From contig CM068587.1 of NCBI GenBank assembly GCA_035048485.1, positions 48,940,496 through 49,004,495 on the forward strand: a stretch of 64,000 bases of DNA. The letters are read 5' to 3'. Within the stretch, counting starts at the first letter, position 1; the number at the start of each line of letters is the position of its first letter. The notes under the pieces were generated by a model. The model worked only from the letters and a program-made list of their open reading frames with translations. It made no database searches and was not told the origin of the DNA. The DNA comes from Pteria penguin (lineage: Eukaryota; Mollusca; Bivalvia; Pterioida; Pteriidae). This document shows, piece after piece, positions 1 to 12,662 of the stretch. A program made the translations under genes and the position numbers.

Positions 1-235
1 GATAAAATCATTAAACAAATATCGCAATATCCAGAATTTAGTACTCTAATGCCATAAAACTTTTAGCATTGAAAAATTTACGTACACCGCGTATTGAACA
101 GTTTGAAATATTAGTACATTTTTTGTTGTACTAGTATTGGACACAAGAAACTTATAACAATTTTGTGATATTTTACAAAGTCGAATATTTAGTAATGTTT
201 ATGTTTTACTTATTGGTTTGATTGCTGTGCTCGTG

Positions 236-310
236 AAGTTGGGTTTTTTTTTTTTTTTTTTTTTTTTGGTTGTTTTGTTTTTTGTTTTTTTGTTTTTTGG
301 GGGTTTTTTG
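236..310. repeat. T-rich low-complexity tract
   Basis: A run of about 24 T is followed by T/G-rich sequence. The rest of 1-1010 has no recognisable gene or repeat. Confidence 0.8.
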
Positions 311-1014
311 TCGCACAGTTCATTAAGACTTCTTTTTAAAAGCGGTCGTCGTGTTACAGTTAATTTCCCCATTTGGGTAGATACAAGTGCTTTGGGAGTG
401 TATTTTTGTCCCTTTATTTTCCTTTATTTTACATCGGTTTTCATAGAACTTGTTTACGCCATAGTTATTCTACGTCAGACTCTTGCCTAAAGAGAACATA
501 ACTCTTTTTTTCACAAGAAGACCGATCAATTTAGAATGCTGATAAGTTATAGTTTTAATTGTATCTTGTATTCTTTGTCATAAGCAATGGTCGCCAACGT
601 ACTTGGGATTTACTCCTTATGTGACTTTAAACAAAGCAAAACATAAAATGAAAATAATACAATGCATGTATTATAATATGTGAAAGTATAGTTATAAATC
701 TTTTTTCAGTAACATGCTTTTATCGATGCAAAAATTTCTAAAATGTAGAAATATTTAACACGTGCTCTTACCGTAGGCGAGATGAAAAAAGAAGATGAGA
801 AAGATCCCACTGGTCAACATGATATCTGGAGTCTTGACCATTCATGTAACACCCCCACTCTGATCTAGATCTTCACAACTCAACTTATACATATACTGAT
901 AAGAGGTCTCTTTCATGCTTAATGTAAGACTTACTATATTAGGAAATCGTTATTGACATGGGATCAAGTATCTAGGATAGTGTGGTTCACATTCGATAAC
1001 GTAAATTGTGCATA

Positions 1015-1115
1015 CATGTATTTATAGAATAAGTGTCTTATTTGGTGTTTTCATGCAGGAATAAATGAGCTTCGCCGTCCGTTAGGCGGCGCTTTTGTAC
1101 TATGAGTTATCAAAT
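1015..1115. mobile_element. fragment of a fold-back element family
   Basis: The segment TAGAATAAGTGTCTTATTTG plus the following GGTGTTTTCATGCAGGAATAAA matches the ends of the elements at 43302 and 44898. It then runs into a CpG-rich TTCGCCGTCCGTTAGGCGGC block, which recurs at 7117-7165. Confidence 0.55.
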
Positions 1116-1267
1116 ATTTTTGTTTGTTTGTACTTACACAGGAGACATTCACTCCTCCCGGGGACTTGCAATTGGTCTCACCTATGAATTAAAAGATGTC
1201 CGTGAATTTCTACTGTGGTACATTGTCGTTAGTGCCATAGTCATGTGACAGTAGTTACTCCAATATT

Positions 1268-1602
1268 TTACACATATATATCGATGGTGGTACCAATGAT
1301 AATGATGATAATTACTGGTAGTGATGATGATGATTGATGATGATGATGATTATTATTATTGATGACGATGATTGATGCTGCTATTGATGATGATGATGAT
1401 TGATGCTGATGATACTGATGATGATTGATGATTATGATGATTGATGATGATTGATGATTATTGATGATTGATGATGGTGATGGTGATGATGATGACGATG
1501 ATGATTGATAATGATGATGATTGATGATGATGATGATGATGATGATGATAATGATGACGATGATGAATGATGATGATGATGATGATGATCTGATGTTTGA
1601 TA

Positions 1603-1646
<44 letters not shown>

Positions 1647-1678
1647 AAATATTGATGACGATGATGATGATGATGTAA
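1268..1678. repeat. GAT/TGATGAT microsatellite
   Basis: About 400 bp of imperfect GAT repeats, with ATTGATGATG and GACGATG variants. Minus-strand frames rich in Ser and Ile across it are artefacts. Confidence 0.95.
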
Positions 1679-1949
1679 ATTAATTATATCTCCGACCTTG
1701 TTTCTGTTTGCCTGGGTGATAAAGCTATCAGCAGATGAGAAAAAATTGGTACTTGGTAGGTACAATATGATGAGCTGGATGACCTTGACTTTGCAGGCGA
1801 CCTTCTTGCTCTTCTTTTTCATACCAAGCAGCAGAGGTTGGAGAATCACGAACTACATATGCAAGAGAAGATTGTTACATTGGTACCTAGCAAATTGATC
1901 AGAATACATACACTAGATTAAATATCCATATAAGGAAAAAACAAGATCC

Positions 1950-2440
1950 TCCGGTTAGCAAAGTCAATGATACCTTTGTCATGCTGTATAAGACCAATGC
2001 GTAACTGATACGGACGGTTTTACATACCTTGGAAGCATAGTAGACAAGCATGGTACGACAGGCGCCAATGTAAGAGCCAGAATAGCATTACATCAGCTGT
2101 AAACTTCTGGAAATCACAAGTCTTGTCTTTACTAATTAGACCAAAATCAAGATTTTTAACAACATCGAGAAGCCTGGCTCACGTTGTGGTGCAGAAAATT
2201 GAGAAATACTATCACCAGTTTGAGGAAAATATAAACATTCATCAACATCCACCTCAAGAAATAGTCCTCATCAGATGGTTTGTCGTCATCAACGACCTTG
2301 ACCTGTGAAAACGTACCAACGATGACCCGTAGAGAAAGACATCATCCAGAGGCATAAGATTGGATGTGGATTGGTCCTACTAAAGCCAGTCACTACTTCC
2401 AGACAAGTCTTGACCTGAACCACGTAGAAGAAGAAGAGAG
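1950..2440 (+). mobile_element. decayed 3' end of a LINE reverse transcriptase
   Basis: Translated in shifting frames, it shows the C-terminal reverse-transcriptase signature of an animal non-LTR retrotransposon (F.YLGSIVDKHG, then A.VRARI, then K..VLS.L.K.R) and further on a WRWIGH-like block at about 2355-2385. Frameshifts and stops make it non-functional. The exact clade was not determined. Confidence 0.6.
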
Positions 2441-2619
2441 ACCGATCAAAGAACAAGTGGAACAGAAATTTATTTATTTCTTTTTTTTGTTAATTTGAAA
2501 AAATAAGTTTTTCTTCTTCTTTTGGGGGGTTTTCAGTTAGTTTGTATTGTATTGTAATGTTATTTGCTCAAGCAGTACTTGAGCAGTATGCATCCTTTTA
2601 GCTTGGTTCTACTTTGACT

Positions 2620-3165
2620 CTTTTTAATTTCTGTTTTCTGTTGCATCTTAGTGCTTTATCCGTCTGTGCATATTCTGAATGTGCTTTCTTAGTGCTTTGT
2701 AGTGCTTGTGACATGAACTCTATAACCCTTTATACTGCAGATCCTATGTACATACATAATTTTTATTGGCTTATATATACGCTTGTGATATTGTTTTATT
2801 TTATTTTTGATTTGTTTGCATTACTTTTCTTATGCCGAAATTGCAGCTCTTCAGAGCTTACCTATATAACATCATGTTTGACACACAAAATAAAGCACTA
2901 CATCTGTATCTCTATTTTTAGTTGTATCTTAGTGCTCTGTCTTTCTGTGCATATTCTGAATGTGACTTTCTTAGTGCTTTGCAGTGCTTGTGATATGATC
3001 TCTATAACCTTTTATATTGCAAAACCTATGTACATGTATACATATAGTCTTACATTTAATTTGCCTGCAATAGTTGCTTGTGATATTGTATCATCTCAAT
3101 TGTTTGCTTTACTATTGTTATGTCGAAATACAACCTCCTTCTGAGCTTATGTTACACTGCTACAT
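2620..3165 (+). repeat. tandem duplication of about 270 bp
   Basis: The stretch from TTAGTGCTTTATCCGTCTGTG (about 2648) to about 2860 returns from about 2928 to 3140 with 10-15% differences. It lies between the LINE fragment and a GAA tract and may be its 3' UTR. The 176-codon open frame across it has no resemblance to a protein family. Confidence 0.7.
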
Positions 3166-3429
3166 ATGTTCGACACAAAGTAAAGTTTATGTATTCTGTA
3201 TATATGCCGATTCAGAGGATGGAAGTGGTTTTAGGGCCAATTCGAACATTGGCTCAGTGTCGAATGTCTGGGGAAGACTTGTTTGTCAGTTGCTATACCT
3301 TTCTTAGGACAACTGAGGATCAATGATTTTAACTTTTAACTCATTGTGTCATATTGCCATGCGAGGTTTTTATCTTGACTGCCACATGAAGTATAACGCT
3401 CAACTTTTGAGTACATTTCGTATTGCCGG

Positions 3430-3463
3430 GAAGAAGAAGAAGAAGAAGAAGTAGAAGAAGAAT
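3430..3463. repeat. GAA microsatellite
   Basis: AAGAAGAAGAAG run with one interruption. It may be the tail of the retroelement to its left. The following 3464-3839 shows nothing recognisable. Confidence 0.8.
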
Positions 3464-3839
3464 GTTGTTACTCTGTGTTTTGAAATATCTGGCTTCAAAT
3501 TAAGAAAAAAATCTCTTAATCTTCCTGTATACGAATCGACTTCCATTTAAATGTTACGGTTATGTATATTTATTATATTGTCAGCTATCCAGATTCCAAC
3601 CGTAAAAAAGTATTTCGGTATAGGTTTACATATTACTAGAATAATGCATATTTCCTGCTTGACAAAAACATTATAAAACAACAATAAACAAAGTTTTCTG
3701 AATGATAAGTAAGTTGATAAATTTGTAATATTCTGGTTTAAAGTTTTTTTTTATCCAATTGCCGCCACATAGGTTACCAATGTTTGAATTTTAATGATAA
3801 CCGCATCTTATTCCTTTCTTGTGTCCGTGTTTCACACTT

Positions 3840-3953
3840 TCGCCGTCTCAGGAAAGTTAAGTCGACGTGACGTCACCGTCCACTTTGTCCCGTGGATCGT
3901 TTAGGACGAAATTTCGGGAAACTTGAGCTTTGGCCAAACAACTCTACTGGGCT
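3840..3953 (+). promoter_or_regulatory. candidate promoter and non-coding first exon of DNAJC4
   Basis: This stretch is locally rich in CpG in an otherwise AT-rich spacer. It holds a perfect CRE palindrome TGACGTCA at 3868-3875. A good splice donor (GCT|GTAAGA) follows, with the exon ending at 3953. It fits the missing 5' partner of the acceptor at 6231-6232, giving a first intron of about 2.3 kb. This is inferred from composition and splice signals; no TATA box is obvious. Confidence 0.4.
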
Positions 3954-4124
3954 GTAAGATGTTCTTAAATGTGTAAAGTATCAATTTGTGCCAGGTACAG
4001 AGGTAGAATGACCCAAGAAGTATAATCGTTCCTATAAATCAAAACCTCTCGAGGAATTTTCATCTGTCTCAGTAAAGTAATTCTATTTGCCTAAATGTTG
4101 AAACTGGCTTGGCTGTAATGGTGT

Positions 4125-4250
4125 AACAGGCAGGAGACAAATAAAGATGTGGCCAGACCTGGGAATCAAGCTCAGAACTCTTCGGCTATAAAGGGAGATG
4201 CTGTCACCATTTAGCTATTTGGGCCGATACCCATCCGTCACAGTCCTCCC
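4125..4250 (-). mobile_element. tRNA-derived SINE, family A, copy 1
   Basis: Read on the minus strand it starts with a tRNA-like head containing an A box (TAGCTAAATGGTGACAGC) and a B box (GCTTGATTCCC), then an ACATCTTTATTTGTCTCCTG tail. The same unit follows about 250 bp further on. Confidence 0.75.
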
Positions 4251-4367
4251 CTTTTAGAGGTTTCCAACCCTGGAAACTGAAATGCACAACAATCTAAAGA
4301 CTGTAACCCTCACCCTGCTGACTGCACATGCAACTCATGAAGGCTGCATGGCCACACTGCACCAAAT

Positions 4368-4492
4368 GTAACAGGCAGGAGAAAAAGATGTGGTCTAACC
4401 CGGGAATCGAACCCACAACCCTCCCCTAATAAGTGGGATGTTCTCACCATTCAGCTTTCCAGGCCGATACCCATCCATCACAATAAAATATT
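4368..4492 (-). mobile_element. tRNA-derived SINE, family A, copy 2
   Basis: A minus-strand copy with a perfect B box GGGTTCGATTCCCG (4401-4414) and the family A tail. Together with copy 1 it suggests a dimer or nested insertion. Confidence 0.8.
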
Positions 4493-4924
4493 TGGCTGTC
4501 TGATTTGAGAATAAATGTTATGTTAATCTCCTTGACTGTTTACAGTTATATTGATCAGATTTATGGACAGTAAACCCAATAAGGCTAAGTCTTGAAAACA
4601 AAGAAACTTGTGAGTTATGCAAACAATAATTATTTATGATAGCTAAGGTTAATGTGTAATCACAGTCACCACCTAGATTTTTAAACTTGGATCATTAAGC
4701 TGTTCCTGTGCCACTGATTTTATCATTTATTCAAAGTATATGTCTTATAAATGATTGGTGAGGAGAAAAAAATCCTTTTCTTTCCAATGTCAGCTGACAG
4801 TATTGAGTTATAGCTGGAGATAAAGATATCAGTCAGTACAAATATAATCAGTGTTGTAGCTACGCTGAGTCTATGAATCAAGCACTAATGCATTTAAACA
4901 TTCACGATTTTAACAGTATACATG

Positions 4925-5230
4925 TGTAACCAGCAGGGTGAAAAATTGTAGCTGGACCTGGGAATGGAATTCAGAACCTTCTGCTTTCAAGGCAAACACC
5001 CTTGCCATTGAGCTATATGGGCTGCATGATCTCAGCATCTGTAACCCCCCCCCCACCCCCTTGCGGGAGTATACCAAACCTGGATACCTAAGAGATAGAT
5101 TAACTTTAGTTCTCCTTCACATGAACGTCATTTTCATGGCACCATATCCAGACCCAGAAGCTTCCACTTCTAGGGCTGATGCTATCGCCATTGAGCTATC
5201 TGGGCCAATTCGTCATCTGTCACACGTAAA
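4925..5230 (-). mobile_element. two degenerate family A SINE copies
   Basis: 4925-5045 and 5135-5225 both contain minus-strand TAGCTCAATGG-type A boxes; the first also has a diverged B box. They are separated by a poly-C tract (5046-5060). Confidence 0.65.
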
Positions 5231-5674
5231 TTCACATACAGTCCAACAGTTGCATAAATCTTCTAGCTGTCTAGGCAATAATCCACTGATTGACAACGTA
5301 GATTTCCAGTAGATTCTATGGTACGACTGAAATATGATAGGTTATAACCATTGGTTTTGTATTACTTATTATTCTGCTATATATAGACACTTCTCTGATA
5401 TTGTTTACACTAATATTGTCCTCATGATACTTGACCAAAAAAAGTTAAGAAGTGGTGTGATGTGATAATCCAACATCAACAATGTGACAGTCATCTTGAT
5501 GATAATGTTAGGATTCTGAGTGGGAAAGTATTAGTCTGAAATGTCAGGCCCAAACATATGACTTGCCTTATACTTGAGTTGGACAGTTCAGACTAGGATA
5601 AGATATACTGTGTTAATATTCATTGTTGTATCATAATGCCCTTCTTATCTGAGTATGATTTTTGGATGATGCCA

Positions 5675-6045
5675 CCCAATGTAAATACCTATAAAGTTGT
5701 TGGTTTTCTTTGTGGAAAAGTCTCTCATTGTACAAACCTATAAAGTTGTTGCTAACTTTTTGGTTTATTTGTAGAAAAGTATTTCAAGGTCACCTACTGT
5801 AAATGCCTATATAGTTGTTGGTTTTCTTTGAGAAAAAGTCTCTCATTGTACAAACCTATAAAGTTGTTGCCAACTTGTTGGTTTTCTTTGTAGAAAGGTA
5901 TTTCAAGGTCACCCACTGTAAATATCTATATACATGTAGTTGTTAGTTTTCTTCATGGAAGGTCTCCCAATGCACTTATCTATAAAGTTGTTGGTTTTCT
6001 TAGTAAGCTGGTCTCTCACTGTAGATACCTACAAACTTGTTGGGT
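5675..6045. repeat. minisatellite of about 60 bp with 120-bp higher order
   Basis: The core CTATAAAGTTGTTGGTTTTC recurs at least six times. Alternate units share TCTCTCATTGTACAAACC or AAGTATTTCAAGGTCACC, so the larger period is about 120 bp. It lies in the putative first intron of DNAJC4. Confidence 0.85.
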
Positions 6046-6232
6046 TGGGGCTTTTTTTATGTCGGTACTACCATTTCCTCAATCACCATCATAAGCTACC
6101 ACCATGAGTTTGAGTAAGTTTGTTAATCTGATTTTGTATTTAACCCCCCCCCCCCCCCCAAAAAAAATATTCAGAAGTGGCCACAATTATGACAGTGTGG
6201 AGTTAAACTATAAACATTACATTCTCTTTCAG

Positions 6233-6315
6233 GGCTAAAAACAGTGCATCATGTAGCAGTCTTACAGATAAAATAGCAGTAGCTGTTGTTTATATATTAA
6301 ACAAAGAATTATAAA
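6233..6315 (+). other. DNAJC4: 5' UTR part of DNAJC4 exon carrying the start codon
   Basis: A pyrimidine tract ending in CAG at 6230-6232 is a strong splice acceptor 83 bp before the ATG. This means at least one upstream non-coding exon exists. The only ATG between the acceptor and 6316 is closed by an immediate TAG. Confidence 0.6.
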
Positions 6316-9300
6316 ATGTTGCCATGGAGATCTATACAGTCATTTGTCAATAAACCGGCTAGTGCCATTCCAAGTTTACCTCATCAGTCTGAATGTTTTC
6401 TGTATTTTCGCAGAAGGTATGTCATAATTGTATTTATTTGTGGGTTCTTAAACTATATTACCTTTTTACTTATTTTTTTTAGTATTTCTTTTAATTGCCT
6501 TTTTATATAACTTTTTTTGTGTTTTTTGTTTGTCACTCTGAAATTGTATAATTATTGTATTCTGAAAAAGGAGCAAATTGCCTCAAGAATTTGATGATTT
6601 ATTTCATATTTTAGTGTCATTATCAATTTTATTGTGCTTTTATATTTGAACTTCAGTTTTAAAGTGACTTGCGTCCACTCTCAGTTGAACAGACAATCTT
6701 GAATTAATGAAATGTATTTAATACTTTCTTTTTCTTTTGTGTTTTAATATATGTGTAAATATTCTTGATGAATCTGTTGAGGTTTATAACATTTAAACTT
6801 TAACGCTGTTTAAAAATCCGTTTTTCTGTTTCTTAAGAAAAACAACAGAAATTATGAAAAAAATGCTGTATTTTGATGTACAACTAAATATATAATATAA
6901 CAATTTTTGTTTTTCTCCAATGCATTTGCAGTGCAGTTTTTTTATTAACACTTTCCAAAGAGGTCTAATTTTGATCACAACTACAATATTGGATTTTGTC
7001 TTTCCAGATATGCTAGCAAATCGTATAATGAATGTATAAGGATACTGAATCTGAAACCAGGTGCAAGCAAACAAGAGATTAGACAAGCTTATATTTCACT
7101 TTCTAAAGAGGTAAGAATGAGCTTCGCCATCCGTTATCATCTGTTAGGCGGCACTTGTGTACCATGAGTTAGAAACGACGTTGAACGTTAGCAACCTTAT
7201 GACGTCATAAAAACGTTTCATTGTTCTTTACGTCATTTGTTGTGGGAATACATTTTATTTCCTCCCTTAATATTAGGACCACAGTTAATGGCGGCGAAGA
7301 CCACTCATATCGGCAGAGTGATTAATGGAACATTTAGCACTCAATCTGTGCATTTGTCTGTCTGTCCATCCTGACTGAATACCAATCACATTATTAGCAT
7401 GTTCATGCAATGTAGTGTGGCAGATGATGGTATTGGCTTGGATAGCTCAAGGATGAGAATATATCTATTCTTAAAGTGGAAGGTTCTGGGTGTGATTCCA
7501 GTGTCCAGCCACGATTTTTGAACCTGTCTGTTACAGATATGGTGTTGTGAGAGTGACTTTATATGAAGGAGAACCAGAGGTGATTTCTCTCTTAGGTTCC
7601 GGGTTTGGAATCCTTGGGCAATTGGGGGAGTGTAATGGATTTTGGTATCGACCCGGATAACTTAATGTAGGGATTGTCAGTCCTGAAGATGGAAGATTCT
7701 GATTTCAGTACCCCATGGGCTTGAAGGTTGGAATGTGAGGGTAGTGAACAGCCAAAAATACCCCAATCTTAAAAAAAACCCCTTTTTCTCTACTTTACAG
7801 TTCTAGCATAACAGTTGTATGCATAGTTATAAATGTTTAAAGAGCATAAAACCTTCTCTTTAATCAGGTTTTCACTGTGGGTATAAACTTGTAACCTCTT
7901 TACTGCAATCTTAACTCTCTCATCTCTCAGTAACTTTGGTCTTTGCACAGACTTGGATTACTACATGTAATTAAAAGAGCACTGGTTCTAGATATCTGCA
8001 TACCATTTTAAGAACCCAAGTCAGGTATTATTTCTGCATAGTTTAAATATCTATTAATTTTTTTATTCCAGTATCATCCAGATATTAACAAAGATAATTC
8101 ACAAGCTCAGAAGAAGTTCGTTCAGATAAACGAGGCGTATTCACTGCTTTCAAAAGGTACAGTGACAGAAACCATGACAGGTGGATCTGTCAGATATAAA
8201 TTCACATTTGAGGAACAAGAATATCAAGCGTAAGTAACTTAATAAAAGGAACCTTGACCACATCTTGATTTCAGCTTCATGCTTGCATCACTGTAGCCTC
8301 TCGCCTCTGTTAAGCTTGGGTTCATCATTAGATTGGCCACTGGGGAGGTTTATTAATGTATCTGCCGAAGTTCAGAGATTTTCACGAGGCACTAAAATTT
8401 TATTTCCCTCTGAATAGATGCAGAAAAACACGTGGAAGTTATATGACAAAAAATAAAAGATGAAGGTAGTGTACTGGTTCAGTACCTGATTTATATCACT
8501 GATGAATAAAACAGTAAAAACCGATGTCATGTTAGATCAGCAGGCAGAAAAGATCCATCGCTGCTTGTGCATGGGTCTAATGCCATCATAATATACATGT
8601 ATCGGAATGAAACAAACATAATAATTAAATAAACAAATAACATATTTTATGATGAAATAAGTCCCTTACCCACCACAAAAAAAGAAATGATAAATGGTTT
8701 CTAATTTTTTTTTAAGGGTTGAATGTTAGGAAAAATTATTTAAGTACATGTAAGTTCACGAGAATTCTGAGCCAGATCTCTGGTCTTTTTGTCTTGTATG
8801 TGACATTAGTTGGTTCCAGATACAGTTCTTTATTATGCTCTTGTTCTAATTCATTGTATGATTACTTTTTCTTTAAATGGGTCATATATCATAAATGTAA
8901 AACTTATTTGAATCGTACTAGTTTTAGACCTTTGTAAATATGCTTTTCTTTACAGAGGGGCTCATGGTCAAAGAATTCAGTATGACGAAGCCAGGAAGCG
9001 AGTATTCAGACGTCAGGCCTATACCCCTCATCAACACTCGGGAACAAGTTTTACCGAAATCATAGACGATTTTTTTACAGTCAAGAGAATCGTTGCTTTA
9101 CTTGCAATTATAATTCTCTACAAAGTCTTAGCAAAATCAAGGTTGGTATTTTCTTCGGCTGAAAAAAATATATAATTCTCATGCTGAAGTGATTTGATCC
9201 TGTGTGCATGACCAGAACAATGTGGAATACGAAACTGTCTGTGGCACTTACCACAACGTAATGCAATGGACATTCATGGACCCCTGTTAAAACATAGGTG

Positions 9301-11604
9301 AAAGCAGGTGCCCGGGAGGAACAAACATCCCCTATTTGGCTAGCCATATCAGACACAAATGCTCAAAATAAACAGACAACACTGTATACACATCATGAAT
9401 ATGAACAAACTGTGCATATAAAGTGTTACAGCCACACAATACCAAGGTCAAGGTCATGACAACACTTACGTCTAATTCTCTGCAGGGAATTTTTCTTCAA
9501 GCTTGATAAAAAGCAAGCCTAGTTTGTATGATGGCACAAAGTTTCTCCAAAGAGTATCATGTAACTGATCATAATTTTAAGTAAAACAAAAACACAAAAT
9601 GAACAAATCGGGAAGATCTTGTTAGTAACAAAATTAGTTAAAGAAAACTTTAACATTACAATATTTTTCAGGTGTTGCATCTCACTGTTAAATCTATGTA
9701 AAAGCAATGTTGATATAAGTAGTTCCATAGACCTTCTTCACTTAAGCCTCATCTTTAGGTACATGACACGTTTGCATGATATTCTGGGATGGAGACTTGT
9801 ATCAGTTGAGAGTGATGTAACATTCGAAGTACTAAAGCCATAAAGAAAATATGGGTTAGTTCGTTGATTGATTGGGTGGGGTTTTGCGTTGCTTTCTACA
9901 ATTTTTTCAGTCATGTTAGAACATGGAGACAGGAGGTAATAAACTTCTTGTAGATAATGGAGCAATCTGGCATTCAAACTCGGGTCATCTGAATCTATGT
10001 AATGTCAACCTGTCTTCCCAAGACAAGGCAGTGAAACATTGTACCAAACATGGGTGTGTTTGGTGTGGTGATAGGATGAGAAATGTAAACACTACCGCTA
10101 ACAACGAACAGTAGTTTTGTCAACAGGGAAAATAACACTTCTTCCTGACATAAGGAACATTACAGAGTGGCATTGAATGTGACCTCACTTATTTTACACG
10201 ACATAGAAATGGGAGATAATATTGGTATATCACTTTCTTTCTACAAGATTGATAACTTGTACAAGTGCTAAAGGAAAACCGTTGACCCTCAAAATGGTAC
10301 TTACACAGCGATAAAACTAGGAAATATGGGAGAAAAAAATTTTGTTTGAAATTAACAAGCAGTTTGAAAAACCCGTATTGAAAAAGTATTCGAACCTGCA
10401 ACCCTATACACATGTTTATTGATGTAAGTATACTGATGTAAGTATACTTTAAATCAATTGTATTTTTTTTTACTTTTAGTGGAAAAGGAATAGGGAATAG
10501 ACAAATGGAGGCTGGGAACCTTGTCAAGGTGCAGAAAACCAATCAGATGTAAGTATACATGTTGGATTGTTGATCTGACCAAATATCCCACCTTGGATGG
10601 CTAACAGTGGGGTGTTTGACAGAATTCAAACTTGCATGAAAACATAAAATTTTCCGACCCTCTGAAAGGTCTTAGTTCCCTCGCATCTTATTACAATTTA
10701 AGCTGGTGTTTCTCAGTGAATGAGGTGCTCATCTCGTGACCAATGGTCCCGGGTTTGACTCCCATTGTGGGTACACTGGTGTTTTGCCTTTCAAATGAAA
10801 CAGTAAAACCTGAGGTCCGATGTCACGGTAGGCATTGCATGTAAAAGATCCCTCACTGCTTTAGGTGGGTCTGTTGCAGAGGTGTAAATTTCTGTGCAAT
10901 GCAACAGATCGATGCCATCACCATATACATGAAATATTTGTGGAGTGACGTAAAAAAAAATTGAAATTATAAATTTAGCTAAATTATCACATAAAGATGT
11001 GCATCTCCCATTTTCTGTTTGGAGTCATTTTCAACATTTTTAGGTATTTTGTCTTTTAATACTTTTGTTATGTCTTAACAATACATATCTTATCAAGTAT
11101 GTTGTTTAAAGTCACATGATAAGTCATGTGATCAGGAACAAATAAAGGTGTTGCTTCTAGCCCCATATCATTATATCAGTCAAGGTCTCTACAAAATTTA
11201 ATAGCTTTGTTTCTCTGCATCTACAGATCAAGTATAATATTTTGTGTCTGTGGTGTCTGTTATGTTAACATAACTTTGGACTTGTTTGTGATAGAGGCTT
11301 TCGGACTATACTTGGTACTTGATATGCATTCTTCTCCACCAAGTTCTTTTCCAAGTAGATCAATGTTGATGCCATTGTTATAGGTGCAAAAGCCAAATTT
11401 TGCTACGTGCATCTTAAGAAGTAGTATAACTGTGGAATTTTTCGTTATTAGCTCCATCTCCCCTAGTTCTTATTTTCAACATATAAGTTTCACACAGTGA
11501 TACATTATTTATACAATATATTCCATTTCAGATTTCAGGAAAGAGAGATGGTAAACCAGAGAGCCCAGCAAGAGATTTATAGAGCTTGGGGTTTTAGAAA
11601 ATAA
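6316..11604 (+). CDS. DNAJC4: DnaJ homolog subfamily C member 4-like J-domain membrane protein
   Basis: Six coding exons join in phase to give 229 aa: 6316-6416, 7008-7110, 8072-8229, 8956-9141, 10480-10548 and 11532-11604 (stop TAA 11602-11604). All introns are GT-AG. A J domain covers roughly residues 39-100, with the Hsp70-activating HPD motif at residues 70-72, at the start of exon 3. A single hydrophobic segment (about residues 165-180, rich in I, L, A and V) follows, and the tail is short and basic. J domain, then spacer, then one membrane span, then short tail, at about 230 aa, is the layout of animal DNAJC4 (human 241 aa). Family knowledge: J proteins recruit and stimulate Hsp70; the role of DNAJC4 itself is poorly known. 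The start at 6316 is the first usable ATG after a good acceptor at 6231-6232; an earlier ATG there is followed at once by TAG. The N-terminus has no strong targeting signal. Outside the J domain the match is weak, so the subfamily call is less sure than the J-domain call. Confidence 0.88.
7117..7215. mobile_element. fragment sharing the TTCGCC..GGCGGC block of 1065-1110
   Basis: It begins seven bases after the DNAJC4 exon 2 donor. The GAGCTTCGCC, GTTAGGCGGC and ACCATGAGTTA pieces match 1067-1109, and it contains a CRE-type TGACGTCA near 7200. Confidence 0.5.
7430..7745 (+). mobile_element. family A-like SINE copies in DNAJC4 intron 2
   Basis: Plus-strand GGATAGCTCAAGGATGAG with TGTGATTCCAG is a decayed tRNA head. 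A second, more decayed head (CGGATAACTTAATG) begins near 7650. Confidence 0.55.
8505..8615 (+). mobile_element. family B SINE remnant in DNAJC4 intron 3
   Basis: ACAGTAAAAACCGATGTC, AAAAGATCC and the ATGGGTCTAATGCCATCA piece follow the order of the full family B copies. The remainder of intron 3 shows nothing recognisable. Confidence 0.55.
9858..10060 (-). mobile_element. family C SINE in DNAJC4 intron 4
   Basis: It shares the GTTGATTGATTGG start, the TTTCTACAATTTTTTCAG core and an inverted tRNA-like region with copies at 35034, 35262 and 48005. The copy is old. Confidence 0.5.
10698..10960 (+). mobile_element. family B tRNA-derived SINE in DNAJC4 intron 5
   Basis: A nearly full-length plus-strand copy: A-box region TCAGTGAATGAGGTGC, B box GGTTTGACTCCC, then ACAGTAAAACCTGAGGTCC, GATCCCTCACTGCTT, the GCCATCACCATATACATG block and the GTGACGTAAAA end. 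Confidence 0.8.
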
Positions 11605-12662
11605 TGATGTGATCATTTTTTCCTGTAGTAGTTTACATTGTATTATTTTTATGATGTCAGGAAATGAGAGCTGTTTTGTTAACTCTCTGAAAATATTCTT
11701 TATTCATTTCAAGCAACTGAAATATTTTTATGTACATGTACTTTTGTAGATTGCTTATTTTACCATTTCTGTAACTGGTTCGTTAAAGATCGATTTTTAA
11801 AAACGAATATTTCCAGGTGATGGAGAATATTTTTTTACCGGAATATTTCTTTGTATTCTTAAATTTATTTTTTTTCTTCAAGGCTATTGCAATATTCATT
11901 TTTAAAATGAGCATATTTAAATTGTCTAGGATATTTTGGTATCCATGTTGTTGACTTCATGTTATGGGACTTACAATAGTCTAAATAGCAGTAAAAACCA
12001 AGAGGAAAAAGAAATAATGGAAATAATTGAAGATCTTGATGGAATGATGCATTAGAATATTTTAAAGTAAAACTTTTAATCACCATTAATAGATGGGTTT
12101 CATTGGCAATAATTGAGTCGGAGTTACCTCCCATGGTTGGCCATGTTTGTGGTCAAGCATGATTTTTGCCTCATATTATTATGTTATAATATTTTTTTTT
12201 ATAATGTTCTCAATATTTATACTTCTTTAGAAACTTTTGGACATTGTCTAATACCTCAGACTTTGCATAAGCACTGCAAAAACACAGAAAGTATCCCTAG
12301 TTTGGAGAAATTATCTACATAATTTGGTTGATTTTTGAACAAATATTCAGTTATATACCTTAAAGATGGCGGACAACTTGTCACAAGGGAAGTAATTCCA
12401 GTAAAATTTTATGCAAATGAGACCTATCCATTACTGGTATGTCAGCATTTCTACTTGTAGCAGTATGTATAATAGCAACTGGCATGAAAGGACTTAAGGT
12501 TGCACGTGATGATTTTTTTTTGTTGAATTTTATTTCTTAGGTGTGTACGATTCTTGCCCTAGTACAATATGGCATTAAAACATATATGAATCCACACATT
12601 GGTGTAGTTATGGCCACATTTAAAAAATGTGACGTTTCAATTAAAGAAATGAAATACCTCAT
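11605..12662 (+). other. DNAJC4 3' flank / probable 3' UTR
   Basis: AT-rich sequence without repeats or supported reading frames. The short open frames here show no codon structure or family resemblance. Confidence 0.4.

Noticed and set aside
1268..1849. 193-codon Ser/Ile/His-rich frame on the minus strand
   Set aside because: A translation of the GAT microsatellite; low complexity only.
2614..3144. 176-codon frame with hydrophobic Cys-rich repeats
   Set aside because: Due to a tandem duplication of AT-rich sequence beside a LINE fragment; the two halves diverge without codon bias.
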